Source: Rufibacter latericius (GTDB lineage: Bacteria > Bacteroidota > Bacteroidia > Cytophagales > Hymenobacteraceae). From it: a DNA stretch of 64,000 nucleotides. The stretch is taken from NCBI RefSeq assembly GCF_003721515.1, contig NZ_RJJD01000001.1:868001-932000 (forward strand), in the 5' to 3' direction. Within the stretch, counting starts at the first letter, position 1. Every line of letters starts with the position of its first letter. The notes beneath the pieces are model-generated. The model saw only the letters and a list, made by a program, of their open reading frames with translations. It ran no database searches and was not told the DNA's origin. The translations under genes and the position numbers were made by a program. Shown here in pieces: positions 38,982 to 51,637 of the stretch.

Positions 38982-40367
38982 TTACCCCGCAGAACTTCTG
39001 AACTCTTCCATATTTCTTGGAACAGGATTTCCCAGCAGTCGGCTACCCTCCGGGGTAATCAGAAAATCCTCTTCAATCCTGATGCCACCGAAGTCTTTGT
39101 AGTTCGCTACCTTGTCATAGTTGATGAAGTCTGCATGCATCTTCTCCCCCGCCCAAAGGTCAATCAAATCAGGATTGAAGTAAAGGCCGGGTTCTACCGT
39201 CAAAACAAACCCTGGCTCCAGGGCACGAGCCAGCCGCAGGGACTTCAACCCGAATTGGTTACTCTTTTGCTGGTCCTCGGCGTAACCCACATACTCCTCG
39301 CCCAGGTCTTCCATGTCGTGGGTGTCCAGACCCAGCATGTGACCCAACCCGCACGGAAAAAACAAGGCGTGGGCTCCCTGCGACACTGCTTCCTGCGTGT
39401 CTCCCTTCATGAGGCCGAACTGCTTGAGTCCGTCTACCAGGGAAGCACAGGCCTGCAGATGCACGTCTTTGTAACGAACGCCGGGTTTGAGCATGGCCAC
39501 AGCTTGCTCATAGGCCGTCATCATCACCTCATACATTTCTTTTTGCTGATTGGAGAAGCGCTCGTTTACAGGGAAAGTACGGGTCATGTCACCGGAGTAG
39601 TGCATACTTGAGGCCGCGCCGCAGTCTACCAGCACCAGTTGGCCTGCCTGCAGTTGGGCGGAGCTGTAATGGTTGTGCAGAATCTGTCCGTTCACCGTGA
39701 GAATAGTGGGGAAAGCCAGGTCACCGCCGTCTTTGATAGCAATGGCCTGTAGCTGTCCTGCCAGTTCTGCCTCGGTCATTCCGGCCCGGGCCAGGAGGGC
39801 GGCCGTTTTCAGCATCTCACCGGTGGTATTGATGCCTTTCTCAATTTCTACCACTTCCTCCGGAGTCTTGATGGAGCGCTGCGCCACCACCGCCTTAATC
39901 AACGGCACTGATACTATGGACTTGATAGAAGCCGGTGACGTTTGCAGCCAAGAACTAAGCTTCAACAGGTTCTCGGGCCGGTAAGGAGGCAGAAAATGGA
40001 TTTCGCGCTTCTTTGCCAAAGCATCTTGAAAATAGGAATCCAGCGTTGAAATCGGTTTAGTCACACCTACCCCTATCTCACTGGCTTGCTCCCGGATGGA
40101 TTTCTGCGGCCCCATCCAGACAATGTCATCCGGCGTCAGCTCATCCCCAAAGATGATTTCGGTATCATCCTCTACATCCAACACCGCCACCAGCCCGGCG
40201 CGGTCAATCCCGAAGAAATACAGGAAGGTACTGTCCTGCCGGAAGTGGTACCAATTATCTTTGTAGTTCATGCTGCTCTGCTCATTGCCCAGCAGCACAA
40301 TCAACCCACTTCCTACCTGTTTTTTCAGCCGATTTCTCCGGCTCACGTACGTTTCTTTGGTGAACAT
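38982..40367 (-). CDS. pepP: Xaa-Pro aminopeptidase (M24B)
   Basis: 461 residues from the ATG at 40367 (MFTKETYVSRRNRLKKQ), the normal family start. An N-terminal AMP_N domain (1-~150) with NYKDNWYHFRQDSTFLYFFG is followed by the pita-bread catalytic domain with five metal ligands: Asp in LVDCGAASSMHYSGD (two), His in GLGHMLGLDTHD, Glu in LTVEPGLYF, and Glu in GIRIEEDF. It removes an N-terminal residue when the second residue is proline. No signal peptide, so it acts in the cytoplasm on imported peptides. It is embedded among arabinosidases and other proline peptidases. Confidence 0.93.
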   Translation of the reverse strand: MFTKETYVSRRNRLKKQVGSGLIVLLGNEQSSMNYKDNWYHFRQDSTFLYFFGIDRAGLVAVLDVEDDTEIIFGDELTPDDIVWMGPQKSIREQASEIGVGVTKPISTLDSYFQDALAKKREIHFLPPYRPENLLKLSSWLQTSPASIKSIVSVPLIKAVVAQRSIKTPEEVVEIEKGINTTGEMLKTAALLARAGMTEAELAGQLQAIAIKDGGDLAFPTILTVNGQILHNHYSSAQLQAGQLVLVDCGAASSMHYSGDMTRTFPVNERFSNQQKEMYEVMMTAYEQAVAMLKPGVRYKDVHLQACASLVDGLKQFGLMKGDTQEAVSQGAHALFFPCGLGHMLGLDTHDMEDLGEEYVGYAEDQQKSNQFGLKSLRLARALEPGFVLTVEPGLYFNPDLIDLWAGEKMHADFINYDKVANYKDFGGIRIEEDFLITPEGSRLLGNPVPRNMEEFRSSAG

Positions 40368-40491
40368 ATTCTTATCGTCTATCAGGTGCCCGCCCACTAC
40401 CGGCAAGCACTTCTGGTCTGTAACATCGGGGCACTCGAATTCAACTGATTTCCTTCAAGAAGAGGGTGAAGCACCTCCTTCCGGCAAACCT

Positions 40492-40529
40492 GTTTTAAGG
40501 CAAGTTTATAGAAAATGGCCCTAAAACGG
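40492..40529. repeat. Dispersed intergenic palindrome, copy 14
   Basis: Left arm GTTTTAAGGCAAGTTTATA, right arm GAAAATGGCCCTAAAACGG. Confidence 0.6.
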
Positions 40530-40538
40530 TTTTTAAAA

Positions 40539-43796
<3,258 letters not shown>

Positions 43797-43888
43797 TTAT
43801 CTGTTAGTAGAAGGTAGTTTCGGATTTAACATACTCCTGCCGCTTTTATATAGTAAATAGACTAAAATCAGCATACCTCCCCTTCTTA

Positions 43889-43979
43889 TTGTCATCCTGA
43901 AAGGATCTTGGTGGCGAGCGGTAGTAGCGCCTAAACATAGCTTTATTAGTTCGCCCACAAGATCTTTCCAAGATGACAA
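43889..43979. repeat. Imperfect inverted repeat, family shared with 24328-24414
   Basis: Left arm TTGTCATCCTGAAAGGATCT, right arm AGATCTTTCCAAGATGACAA; inner segments GGTGGCGA and TTCGCCCAC also pair. About 91 bases end to end. Confidence 0.7.
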
Positions 43980-44009
43980 GAGGTGTGATTTAAATTGCAT
44001 CACTACCTA

Positions 44010-44046
44010 GTTTAAGCCAACTTTTCTAAAATCAGCCCCAAAACGG
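44010..44046. repeat. Dispersed intergenic palindrome, copy 16
   Basis: Left arm GTTTAAGCCAACTTTTCT, right arm AAAATCAGCCCCAAAACGG, 7 bases from the GH97 stop. Confidence 0.65.
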
Positions 44047-44052
44047 AAAGCC

Positions 44053-46035
44053 TTATTCTACCGGTCTCAGGATGGCCGCCCATCCTCCGCCGCCACTCAT
44101 TTTCACTTGAATGGTCTCACCAGCCTTCACGTTTTTGGTTTCAATCTTGTAGTCCTGCGGATGACGGTCGGCGTTGATGCCATCGCGGAGCACTTCCATC
44201 CGGTAGGCTTTTCCGTCCAGGAATGTGAGCGGGATACTTAGGTCGCGGGCATCCCAGTTGGTCATGCCCCCGATGTACCAGTTCTTGCCGTGCTGCCGCG
44301 CCATGGCCACGTACTCCCCGGATTTCCCAGCCAGCGCCACGGTTTTGTCCCAGGTAGTGGGAATCTGGCTGATGAACTTCGTGCACTCCGGGTCTTTGAG
44401 GTAATTGGTGGGGCTATCGGCAAGCATCTGCAGCGGGCTTTCGTAAATCACGTACATGGCTACCTGGTGCGCTCGGGTGCCCTGGCTCATGGGTTGGTTG
44501 AAAACGTCTTTGAAGCCTACTTTGGTGGAATTCACCATCGCGCCGGGTGTGAAATCCATAGGTCCGGCCACCATGCGGGTGAAGGGCACCGTGACATTGT
44601 GCGTGGGTGTGATGATGTCGCTCCACTTGTTGTTCTCCAATCCCTTCACACCCTCGTAACTCAGCACGTTGGGGTACTTCCGGTTCAGGCCTACCGGTTT
44701 GTAAGCGCCGTGCAGATCCACCAACAGTTGGCGACGGGCGGCGGCTTTAGCCACGCGCTCATAGTAGTTGACCATGTACTGATCGCCGCGGGCCATAAAA
44801 TCGACCTTCACCCCTTTCACGCCCCATTTCACAAACTGGTCCAAAATCCCGTCAATGTCTTTGTCCAGGGTGTTCCACAGGGCCCACAAAATCACGCCTA
44901 CCTTCTTGCTGTTGGCATATTGCATGAGTGCCACCAGGTCCAGGTCTTTGTTGGGCGCCATCAAGTTGGTGGTGGCCGCCGACCAGCCCTCGTCCAGGAT
45001 GATGTACTCCAGACCGTAATGGGCCGCAAAGTCGATGTAGTACTTGTAGGTATCGGTGTTCACGCCGGCCCTGAAATCCACGCCGTACACGTTGTTGAAG
45101 TTGTACCAGTCCCAGGCTACTTTGCCGGGCTTAATCCAGGCGGTTTGGCTCAGGACATTGGGCGTTGCCAGTTTGTACACCAGTTCTGTTTCCAGCAGGC
45201 CTTTGTCATCGGTGACAATAACCGTGCGCCACGGGAAGGTTCGTTTGCCGGAGGTGCGGGCGATGTACTCGGCTTTGCGGGTGATCTGCTCGCTGCGGTC
45301 GCTTCGGGGTTTCAATTGAGACTCCAGAATGACTTTGGGGAAAGCAGAGGTGAGCCGCGGGCTGCCCGTTCCGAAGAGAAACAGGTTAGGGTAGTCGTAC
45401 AAATCAGATTCCGTCAGGAGCACTTTGGTGCCTTTCGTAGAGGTAAACATCAAAGGCAGGTACCCATATTGCTGGCTATTGATGGAGGCAACGGTGGTGT
45501 CTTTGAACGTGGCTTCGTAGTGCGACTGAAACTCCGGGTCGGTTTCCTGGGGCCAGAACACCTGGTAATTACCGCCCAACTGAAAGTCGGCGGTTTCGTG
45601 CTGCACCTCTATTTCCCGGCCGGTGAACTGCGTCTCAAAGCGGTAGGCGGCACCATCGTTGTACGCCCGAAAGTGCACCACGTAGCCGCCTTTGCACTGC
45701 AACTTCAGCTCATTGTACACATCTGGGATAAAACGGTTCTTCACAGGCACCACCGCCGTAATGGTTTCCTTTACTGATTTCCGGCTATCCTTCTGCACCA
45801 CTGGATTAACGCCCAACTTCTCCCCAGAGATCAAGGTCATGCTCAACGGACTAGGCAACATCACCGTCTCTCCGTTTCTCGCCACCGACCACTTGATAAC
45901 ATCCGTCACCGATACCTGTACCCGAATGGATTTATCAGGCGAGGTGAGGAGGTAGTCTTTCGCGAAGGCAGCGGTGCTGGTGACCAGGAGACAGAGTTGC
46001 AGGACCAAGATTTTCCCGAGGAGGTTTCGTAGCAT
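44053..46035 (-). CDS. GH97 glycosidase, probable alpha-galactosidase subgroup
   Basis: 660 residues, normal for GH97. Signal peptide 1-25 (ending AAFA), beta-sandwich N-domain (~28-290), TIM barrel (~295-560), C-terminal beta domain. The barrel has GVKVDF with Asp412, the position of the nucleophile in retaining alpha-galactosidases of the family, and a Glu461/Glu467 region (VLSYEGVKGLEN) for the proton donor; in the inverting SusB subgroup this Asp is not used. So alpha-galactoside hydrolysis is more likely than alpha-glucoside. In the context of this locus, alpha-galactose on extensin Ser is one candidate substrate. Confidence 0.85.
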   Translation of the reverse strand: MLRNLLGKILVLQLCLLVTSTAAFAKDYLLTSPDKSIRVQVSVTDVIKWSVARNGETVMLPSPLSMTLISGEKLGVNPVVQKDSRKSVKETITAVVPVKNRFIPDVYNELKLQCKGGYVVHFRAYNDGAAYRFETQFTGREIEVQHETADFQLGGNYQVFWPQETDPEFQSHYEATFKDTTVASINSQQYGYLPLMFTSTKGTKVLLTESDLYDYPNLFLFGTGSPRLTSAFPKVILESQLKPRSDRSEQITRKAEYIARTSGKRTFPWRTVIVTDDKGLLETELVYKLATPNVLSQTAWIKPGKVAWDWYNFNNVYGVDFRAGVNTDTYKYYIDFAAHYGLEYIILDEGWSAATTNLMAPNKDLDLVALMQYANSKKVGVILWALWNTLDKDIDGILDQFVKWGVKGVKVDFMARGDQYMVNYYERVAKAAARRQLLVDLHGAYKPVGLNRKYPNVLSYEGVKGLENNKWSDIITPTHNVTVPFTRMVAGPMDFTPGAMVNSTKVGFKDVFNQPMSQGTRAHQVAMYVIYESPLQMLADSPTNYLKDPECTKFISQIPTTWDKTVALAGKSGEYVAMARQHGKNWYIGGMTNWDARDLSIPLTFLDGKAYRMEVLRDGINADRHPQDYKIETKNVKAGETIQVKMSGGGGWAAILRPVE

Positions 46036-46071
46036 GGAGGATTAGTTGGTTTTCTCAGGTTCTATCCGAGC

Positions 46072-46110
46072 TTTTTTAGGCCTGATTTCTAAAAAATAGC
46101 CTTAAAATGG
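46072..46110. repeat. Dispersed intergenic palindrome, copy 17
   Basis: Left arm TTTTTTAGGCCTGATTTCT, right arm AAAAATAGCCTTAAAATGG. Confidence 0.65.
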
Positions 46111-46144
46111 GTTTAGCTTAATTGAAGGCAGCAGCGAAGAAAGC

Positions 46145-48361
46145 TTACCGTCCACCCGGTGGGCAATACTGCTTCAGGTAATTGGTGAACAAGGTAGCCA
46201 GGTGCGTGGAAGTCCCCTCCCCTTCTGAGATGCTGTGCGACCGGTTGGGGTACGGCATCATCTGGAACTGCTTGTTGTGCTTGATCAACTCGTTAATGAG
46301 CTGCTCAGCGTTGTTGTAGTGCACGTTGTCGTCGCCGGTGCCGTGGATGTAGAGCAAGTTGCCCTTCAGGTTTTTGGCGTGCGTGATGGGCGATCCGTTC
46401 ACGAAATCTTCCAGGTTCTCCTGCGGCAGCCCCATGTAGCGTTCCTGGTAGATATTGTCGTAAGTAAGCTGATTGCCCACCGCGGCCACGGAGATGCCCG
46501 TTTTGTAGATCTGCGGAAACTGGAACATCAGGTTGAGCGTGGCCGAGCCGCCGCCGCTCCAGCCCCACACCGCCACCCGTGAGGTGTCCAAGAAGGGCTG
46601 CTTCAGGATTTCCTGCGCCGCCATCGCCTGATCTTTGATGTTGAGTTGGCCTACTTTGCGGTAGATGCTTTTGCGCCAGTTCCGGCCCTTCGGACCAGGT
46701 GTGCCCCGGTTGTCTACGGACACGTACACGTAGCCATCCTGGGCCATGTTGCCATTGTACAAATTGTTCATGCCGGTGCCATAGGAGTCCAGCACCGTTT
46801 GGCCGGCAGGCTCAGTGTAGACATGGAAGACTACTGGGTATTTCTTCTTCGCGTCGAAGTTGGTAGGCTTTACCATCCAGGCATCCATCTCCACGCCTTC
46901 TGAGGTTTTCACTTTGAAGAACTCTACAGGAGAATTGGCTTTGTTTGACTGGGCCAAGGCTTGATCTACCGCGCTGGTGCCGCCCAAGGCTTTATGGTCA
47001 GGCAGGGAAATGGATTCCGAGGCGGGTCTGGTGTAATGATTGGAGAAATTGTGGAAGGCGAACTTAGCGTTGGGTGACACGGTGTACTGGTGCGTACCCG
47101 GCTGCGAAGTGGGGGAAAGCCGTTCCAGTTTGCCTTTCCCGTTCAGCGCCACGCGGTACAGGTATTTTTGGGTGGCATTCTCCGGCGAGGCCATCACATA
47201 CACGTAGCCCTCGGGCTCGTTCACGTTCACGATGGACATCACGTCATAGTTGCCTTTTGTGATCAGGGCTTCTTTTTTGCCGTCACGGCTCACGCGGTAC
47301 AGGTGGCGCCAACCGTCTTTCTCGCTCGCCCACAAGAACTCTTTCCCGTTACTGAGCCAGTCCCAGCCGCCGTTGTTGTAATTGCTGTCCCAAGTAGAGA
47401 TCACATCAATCCAGGCTTGGTCTTTCTCGGAATGGATGTTGGTGGCTTTACCGGAAGTGGCGTTGCAGAGGAACAGCTTGCTTTCATTCTGCTTGCGGTT
47501 CAGTTGCTGCAGGATTATCTCGTTGGCATTGGTGGCCCACTCCATACGTGGCACGTAATTCTGGCGGGGATCACCGGGAACGTCCATCCATTTGGTAGCA
47601 CCCGCGGCCACGTCAATAACGCCAATTTTGTAGGGCGAAGGGGCTTCTCCCGCCGAAGGATATTCTACCGGTAAAACCTTAGAATAAACGCCATCGGTGA
47701 GGTTGAACATGAAGTAATCTTTCACGTCTGAGGCGTCTATCTGCCAGAAGGCTATTTTCTTACTATCGGGGCTCCAGCGGAAACCATCTCGGCAGGCGAA
47801 CTCTTCTTCGTAAGCCCAGTCAAAGGTACCGTTGATGCGTTTGCGGGTACCGTCACTCGTGAGTTGCTTTATTTGTTGCGAGGCGATGTCCTCAGAATAG
47901 ATATTATTCTCGCTCACGTAGGCCACCTGCTTGCCATCTGGCGAGAACTTGGCAAACATCAATGAGGAGACCGGACGACTAGCGCCCAGCTGCTGCAGTT
48001 TCTTCGTTTGGCGGTCATACACCCAGTAATCGCCGCGGGTGTGGTAGCGCCAGACTTTCTGGGTGTTGGTGAAGAGCAGCACTTTCTGCTCATCGTCAGA
48101 GAAGGCGAAACTGCGCACCTTCAAAGGTTCTGACTTCCCGGCGGGCACTAACTGTGCTTTCTCCACCAGTACCTGTTTGGTTTTGCCAGGCAAAGTATAG
48201 GCGGTAATGTTCCCCTCCTCCGGTACCACATAGGTATTTCCGGACTTAAGCCAAAACACGCCGCCTCGCTGCTGCGCGAACCCAGGCAAGCATAAAATCA
48301 GCAGTAGAATAAGTAAAAGGAAAACTGGTTTCCTGGAAGCATGGCGTGGCCTGTTATTCAT
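46145..48361 (-). CDS. Dipeptidyl peptidase IV-like serine peptidase (S9B)
   Basis: 738 residues. An N-terminal hydrophobic segment (~12-29, ending GFAQ) exports or anchors it. The beta-propeller carries the DPP-IV double-glutamate signature (DWAYEEEF, Glu185-187) that grips the peptide N-terminus. The hydrolase domain has Ser602 (WGWSGGG), Asp677/678 (HGTGDDN) and His709 (NRSHSI). It should release X-Pro dipeptides from Pro-rich chains. The elbow is GWSGGG where typical DPP-IV has GWSYGG. Part of the minus-strand run between the GH97 and DUF885 genes. Confidence 0.9.
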   Translation of the reverse strand: MNNRPRHASRKPVFLLLILLLILCLPGFAQQRGGVFWLKSGNTYVVPEEGNITAYTLPGKTKQVLVEKAQLVPAGKSEPLKVRSFAFSDDEQKVLLFTNTQKVWRYHTRGDYWVYDRQTKKLQQLGASRPVSSLMFAKFSPDGKQVAYVSENNIYSEDIASQQIKQLTSDGTRKRINGTFDWAYEEEFACRDGFRWSPDSKKIAFWQIDASDVKDYFMFNLTDGVYSKVLPVEYPSAGEAPSPYKIGVIDVAAGATKWMDVPGDPRQNYVPRMEWATNANEIILQQLNRKQNESKLFLCNATSGKATNIHSEKDQAWIDVISTWDSNYNNGGWDWLSNGKEFLWASEKDGWRHLYRVSRDGKKEALITKGNYDVMSIVNVNEPEGYVYVMASPENATQKYLYRVALNGKGKLERLSPTSQPGTHQYTVSPNAKFAFHNFSNHYTRPASESISLPDHKALGGTSAVDQALAQSNKANSPVEFFKVKTSEGVEMDAWMVKPTNFDAKKKYPVVFHVYTEPAGQTVLDSYGTGMNNLYNGNMAQDGYVYVSVDNRGTPGPKGRNWRKSIYRKVGQLNIKDQAMAAQEILKQPFLDTSRVAVWGWSGGGSATLNLMFQFPQIYKTGISVAAVGNQLTYDNIYQERYMGLPQENLEDFVNGSPITHAKNLKGNLLYIHGTGDDNVHYNNAEQLINELIKHNKQFQMMPYPNRSHSISEGEGTSTHLATLFTNYLKQYCPPGGR

Positions 48362-48437
48362 AGATCTATTGAAGAAGATTTACCTGCAGTATCGTGTATT
48401 TTAGAAGAACCTCAAAGTGCCGATGCTAGACACCCTT

Positions 48438-48477
48438 GTTTTTGGCCTACTTTCCTAAAATTGGGCCTAAAATAAGG
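48438..48477. repeat. Dispersed intergenic palindrome, copy 18
   Basis: Left arm GTTTTTGGCCTACTTTCCT, right arm AAAATTGGGCCTAAAATAAGG. Confidence 0.65.
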
Positions 48478-48522
48478 TTTGAAAAAGAATGTTGCACCTC
48501 GGGCTTTTAGGGTCTGGCCTAC

Positions 48523-50295
48523 CTATTTTCTGGAAGCGGATTTTCCATTAGTGTTGCCATAGAAGCGCCAGTTGGAGGTAAAATCCTTGGACAGTTGCTG
48601 GTTCAGCAGGATGGCGCGGACCATCTCCACGGGCATGTTGTTTTCCTGGATAATCGCGTCATGGAACTGCTTGTTCGTCATCTTTCCGGTCTGCACCAGT
48701 TCTCTTTGTAAGGCGTAGAATTGTAGCCCACCAATCATGTAGGCCAACTGGTACAACGGACTGTACCGGCCCTCGAAGGAGCGGCGCACCTCACCTTCGG
48801 CGTTGGCGCGTTCGTGGCCTACGCGGTCTACCAGGAAGTCAATGCATTCCTGCGGGGTCCATTTGCCCAGGTGGTAATTGAGGGAGAAGATGATGCGGGC
48901 GCAACGGTGCATCCGCCAGAACAGCATGCCTACGCGGTCCTCGGCGGAGCGCGGAAACTTCTGGTCCCAGAGCTGCATCTCCCAGTAGAGCGACCAGCCC
49001 TCGGTCCAGAAGGGCGTGAAAAAAGTTCGGTAGGCTTTGTAACGGTCGTTCATGAAGCCCTGCAGGTGGTGCCCGGCGATTAGCTCATGGTGCACGGTGG
49101 CGCGGGAGAAGTGTGGGTTGTTGCCGCGCATGCTCATGAGTTTGTCTTCATGGGCCATAGTGCTGGTCGGGTACGAGATGATGAAGGTCTCCCCTCCCAG
49201 GAAAAAGGGGTTCACCAGTTGCCGCTCAGGGCTCATCATCTGCATGCGCCAAGTTTCCTCGGCCACGGGCGGAATGGTGATCAAGTCTTTTTCCTTCAGG
49301 AAGGCCACCGATTGGTTGTAGAGGTCCAGCATAGCTTCGGGCTGCTTGCCGGCAGGCACGTACAGGTTTTTAACCTTCTCCAGCGCCGCGTGCCAGTCTT
49401 TCCCGAAGCCCATCTCCTGCGAGGCCTTCAGCATCTCCTGGTCGCACCAGGCAAACTCCTTGTTGGCAATGTCAATCAGTTCCTCGGGGGTGTAGGGAAT
49501 CATCTCAAACTGCAGCTGCCGGATCAGTTCATCCTTCCCGATGGGGTTACCCACGATGCCGCTCTGGTCTATCTTCTGGCCTTTCGCCGGAACCTTGCCT
49601 TTTTTCTCGGCCAGGGCCGCGTACTGGGTCAGCAGCGTATCTACTTTCTTGTACGGCTCTTTGGTCCACCATGAGAAGCTGGGCTCATAGTCATAGTAGA
49701 ACGTGTAGACACTTTTGAGGGCATCCTTCAGGTCCAGCGTCACGCCTTGCAAGCGGTAGGCCAGGTCCCGGTCTAAACGCGGTTCAGCCTCCAAAGCGGT
49801 TTTGGAGGTTTTCAGGCTTTTCTCAATCAGGTTCAGTTCGGCGGCTATTTTCTGCCCGTCCACGTTGAGGCCGCGGCGGCGGGGTTTCTCCAGGGCGTAG
49901 ATCTTCTCGGCGAACGGTACCCACTTGCTGATCTGGCTGTACTCATTGGCGGCCACGTCCAGCAGGCGCAACTCCTCGGCCAGGTCGCGTTTGGTGAGCA
50001 GGTAGTCTACCCGGCTGCCGGTGTTCAGGTTCTCGTAGTTGAGGGTGTTGAGCTGCTGCTGGTATTCTTTGTACAGTTTCTGAAAACGAGCCGTAAACTC
50101 GGGCGAGTTCTCCATGAAATAGAAGCGCCGGAGGCTCCCTTCATCGGCTTTCAGTTTTACCAGCAGGTTGTTCACCTCGCTTGTCTGTTCATACAGCACA
50201 TTGGGGCTTTGGGCAAAGATGTCACCCGAACTTAGCAGGGTGAAAACAACCGGTAAAAAGGAAAGCTTCAGGAAACGGGGGCAACGGTGGGTCAT
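48523..50295 (-). CDS. DUF885-family secreted metallopeptidase-like protein
   Basis: 590 residues from the ATG at 50295, which opens a signal peptide (MTHRCPRFLKLSFLPVVFTL, ending DIFAQ); an upstream TTG is less likely. The hallmark is HHELIAGHHLQGF with FWTEGWSLYWEM, an HExxxH-like zinc motif and its downstream Glu. DUF885 proteins are poorly characterised, with peptidase activity reported for some. It follows the hydroxyproline oxidase gene by 93 bases on the same strand, and a small CTCTCCC/GGGAGAG hairpin (50353-50372) lies between. In context it probably degrades peptides that feed the hydroxyproline pathway. Confidence 0.85.
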   Translation of the reverse strand: MTHRCPRFLKLSFLPVVFTLLSSGDIFAQSPNVLYEQTSEVNNLLVKLKADEGSLRRFYFMENSPEFTARFQKLYKEYQQQLNTLNYENLNTGSRVDYLLTKRDLAEELRLLDVAANEYSQISKWVPFAEKIYALEKPRRRGLNVDGQKIAAELNLIEKSLKTSKTALEAEPRLDRDLAYRLQGVTLDLKDALKSVYTFYYDYEPSFSWWTKEPYKKVDTLLTQYAALAEKKGKVPAKGQKIDQSGIVGNPIGKDELIRQLQFEMIPYTPEELIDIANKEFAWCDQEMLKASQEMGFGKDWHAALEKVKNLYVPAGKQPEAMLDLYNQSVAFLKEKDLITIPPVAEETWRMQMMSPERQLVNPFFLGGETFIISYPTSTMAHEDKLMSMRGNNPHFSRATVHHELIAGHHLQGFMNDRYKAYRTFFTPFWTEGWSLYWEMQLWDQKFPRSAEDRVGMLFWRMHRCARIIFSLNYHLGKWTPQECIDFLVDRVGHERANAEGEVRRSFEGRYSPLYQLAYMIGGLQFYALQRELVQTGKMTNKQFHDAIIQENNMPVEMVRAILLNQQLSKDFTSNWRFYGNTNGKSASRK

Positions 50296-50352
50296 GGTTT
50301 TCAGAAAGGGCTTAAGGGTCTCAGGTAAGTAGGATAAGCGCAATCAGGGTTT

Positions 50353-50372
50353 CCCTCTCCCTGGGAGAGAGG
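50353..50372 (-). promoter_or_regulatory. Intercistronic hairpin after the hydroxyproline oxidase gene
   Basis: A self-complementary CTCTCCC/GGGAGAG core without a T-run; possibly an mRNA processing or attenuation element. Confidence 0.4.
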
Positions 50373-50388
50373 AACCTACAAAGATGTT

Positions 50389-51636
50389 TTAGCTGTACCG
50401 GTCCGGCGAGAAGGCGTCAATGGCCACCGATGATTTCCGGCTCATGAGTTCCTCGGTGAGCAGTTTGCCGGTGGCCGGGGCCAGGCTGAGGCCCATCATA
50501 CTGTGGCCAGTACCGAACAGCACATTGTTCCAGCGGCTGGTGGCCCCGATGTAAGGCAACCCATCGGGCGAGCACGGACGCAGGCCACTCCAGATTTTGC
50601 CTTTTTCCGGAAAATCGGCCTTAAAACCGCCGTAGTATTTGGAGATGGAGTTGTGGATGCCTTTCACCCGGTTCAGGTTGATGCTGGTGTTGTCATTGGT
50701 GATTTCCATGGTGCCGCCAAACCGGATCTGATCCCCAAATGGCGTCACCGCCACGCGGGCCTCGGTGAGGATGGCGGGCCGCTGGATGGCGGGCGAATTC
50801 TTCGTGAGGAAGCTGTAGCCTTTGCCGCCCAGCATGGGCATGTTGATCTTGAGTTTCCGGGCCACTTCGCCGGCCCAGTTCCCGGCGGCAATGATGACCT
50901 GGTCTGAGGCGAACTCGCCTTTGTCGGTGATAACGGAGGTGACGGACCGGCCGGAGGTGGCAAAGTCCAGCACCTCGGCGTGGCGCACGATCTTCACGCC
51001 TTTTTTCTCCAGGTGCTTGATAAGATAAGCGTGTAGTTGCGCCGGATTCAGGTGCGCATCGCCGGGGAAAAAGACCCCGCCGCGCACGTCCATCCCGGCA
51101 TGGGGCTCCAGTTGCTTTACTTCGTCCGGCGACAGGATTTCGGTTTCCAGGCCGTGTCTGCGGGCCAGGTGCGCGAACTCTACTTCTTCGTGGGCTGCTT
51201 CCTCCGTTTTGTAGAGCATCAGCAAGCCTTTTTCCTGAAAGCCAACTTCCGGCGAGTTATGCTGTCCGGCAAATTCCCCATACAGACTTCTGCTGTAAAG
51301 GCTCAGGTTCTTCAGGTACGGAATGCTGTATTCCACGTGCTTTTTGGTGGCCGCTTTGTAGAAAAGCAGGCACCATTGCGCCAGCCGCAAATCCAGTTTG
51401 GGGTGAATGTAAAACGGACTGGTGGAGGAAAGCATCCATTTCATGCCTTTGGCAATGATGCCCGGCGAGGCCAACGGCACGATGTGGCTGGGCACGATCA
51501 TGCCGGCGTTGCCAATGGAACAGCTGTTGGCCATGTCTCCTTTGTCTAGGATGGTGACCTCAAAACCTTCTTCTACTAAGTAATAAGCGGTAAAGAGGCC
51601 GATGATGCCGCCCCCCACAATGGTAACTCTACTCAT
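50389..51636 (-). CDS. FAD-dependent D-hydroxyproline oxidase/dehydrogenase (DadA-like)
   Basis: 415 residues. N-terminal Rossmann motif VGGGIIG (7-13) and the DAO fold; SIGNAGMIVPSHIVPLASPG and the C-terminal SGLRPCSPDGLPYIGATSRW are shared with DadA-like amino-acid oxidoreductases. In this operon it should oxidise cis-4-hydroxy-D-proline to 1-pyrroline-4-hydroxy-2-carboxylate (the HypO/LhpB step). Cytoplasmic or at the inner membrane. Its start is one base after the epimerase stop, so the two are tightly coupled. Specificity is inferred from context. Confidence 0.85.
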   Translation of the reverse strand: MSRVTIVGGGIIGLFTAYYLVEEGFEVTILDKGDMANSCSIGNAGMIVPSHIVPLASPGIIAKGMKWMLSSTSPFYIHPKLDLRLAQWCLLFYKAATKKHVEYSIPYLKNLSLYSRSLYGEFAGQHNSPEVGFQEKGLLMLYKTEEAAHEEVEFAHLARRHGLETEILSPDEVKQLEPHAGMDVRGGVFFPGDAHLNPAQLHAYLIKHLEKKGVKIVRHAEVLDFATSGRSVTSVITDKGEFASDQVIIAAGNWAGEVARKLKINMPMLGGKGYSFLTKNSPAIQRPAILTEARVAVTPFGDQIRFGGTMEITNDNTSINLNRVKGIHNSISKYYGGFKADFPEKGKIWSGLRPCSPDGLPYIGATSRWNNVLFGTGHSMMGLSLAPATGKLLTEELMSRKSSVAIDAFSPDRYS

Positions 51637-51637
51637 A

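Noticed and set aside
44290-45777. A 495-codon plus-strand open frame opposite the GH97 gene
   Set aside because: It is the antisense shadow of a clear glycosidase gene; its His/Val-rich translation fits no family. The same applies to the long frames opposite GH127, GH2 and M1 genes.
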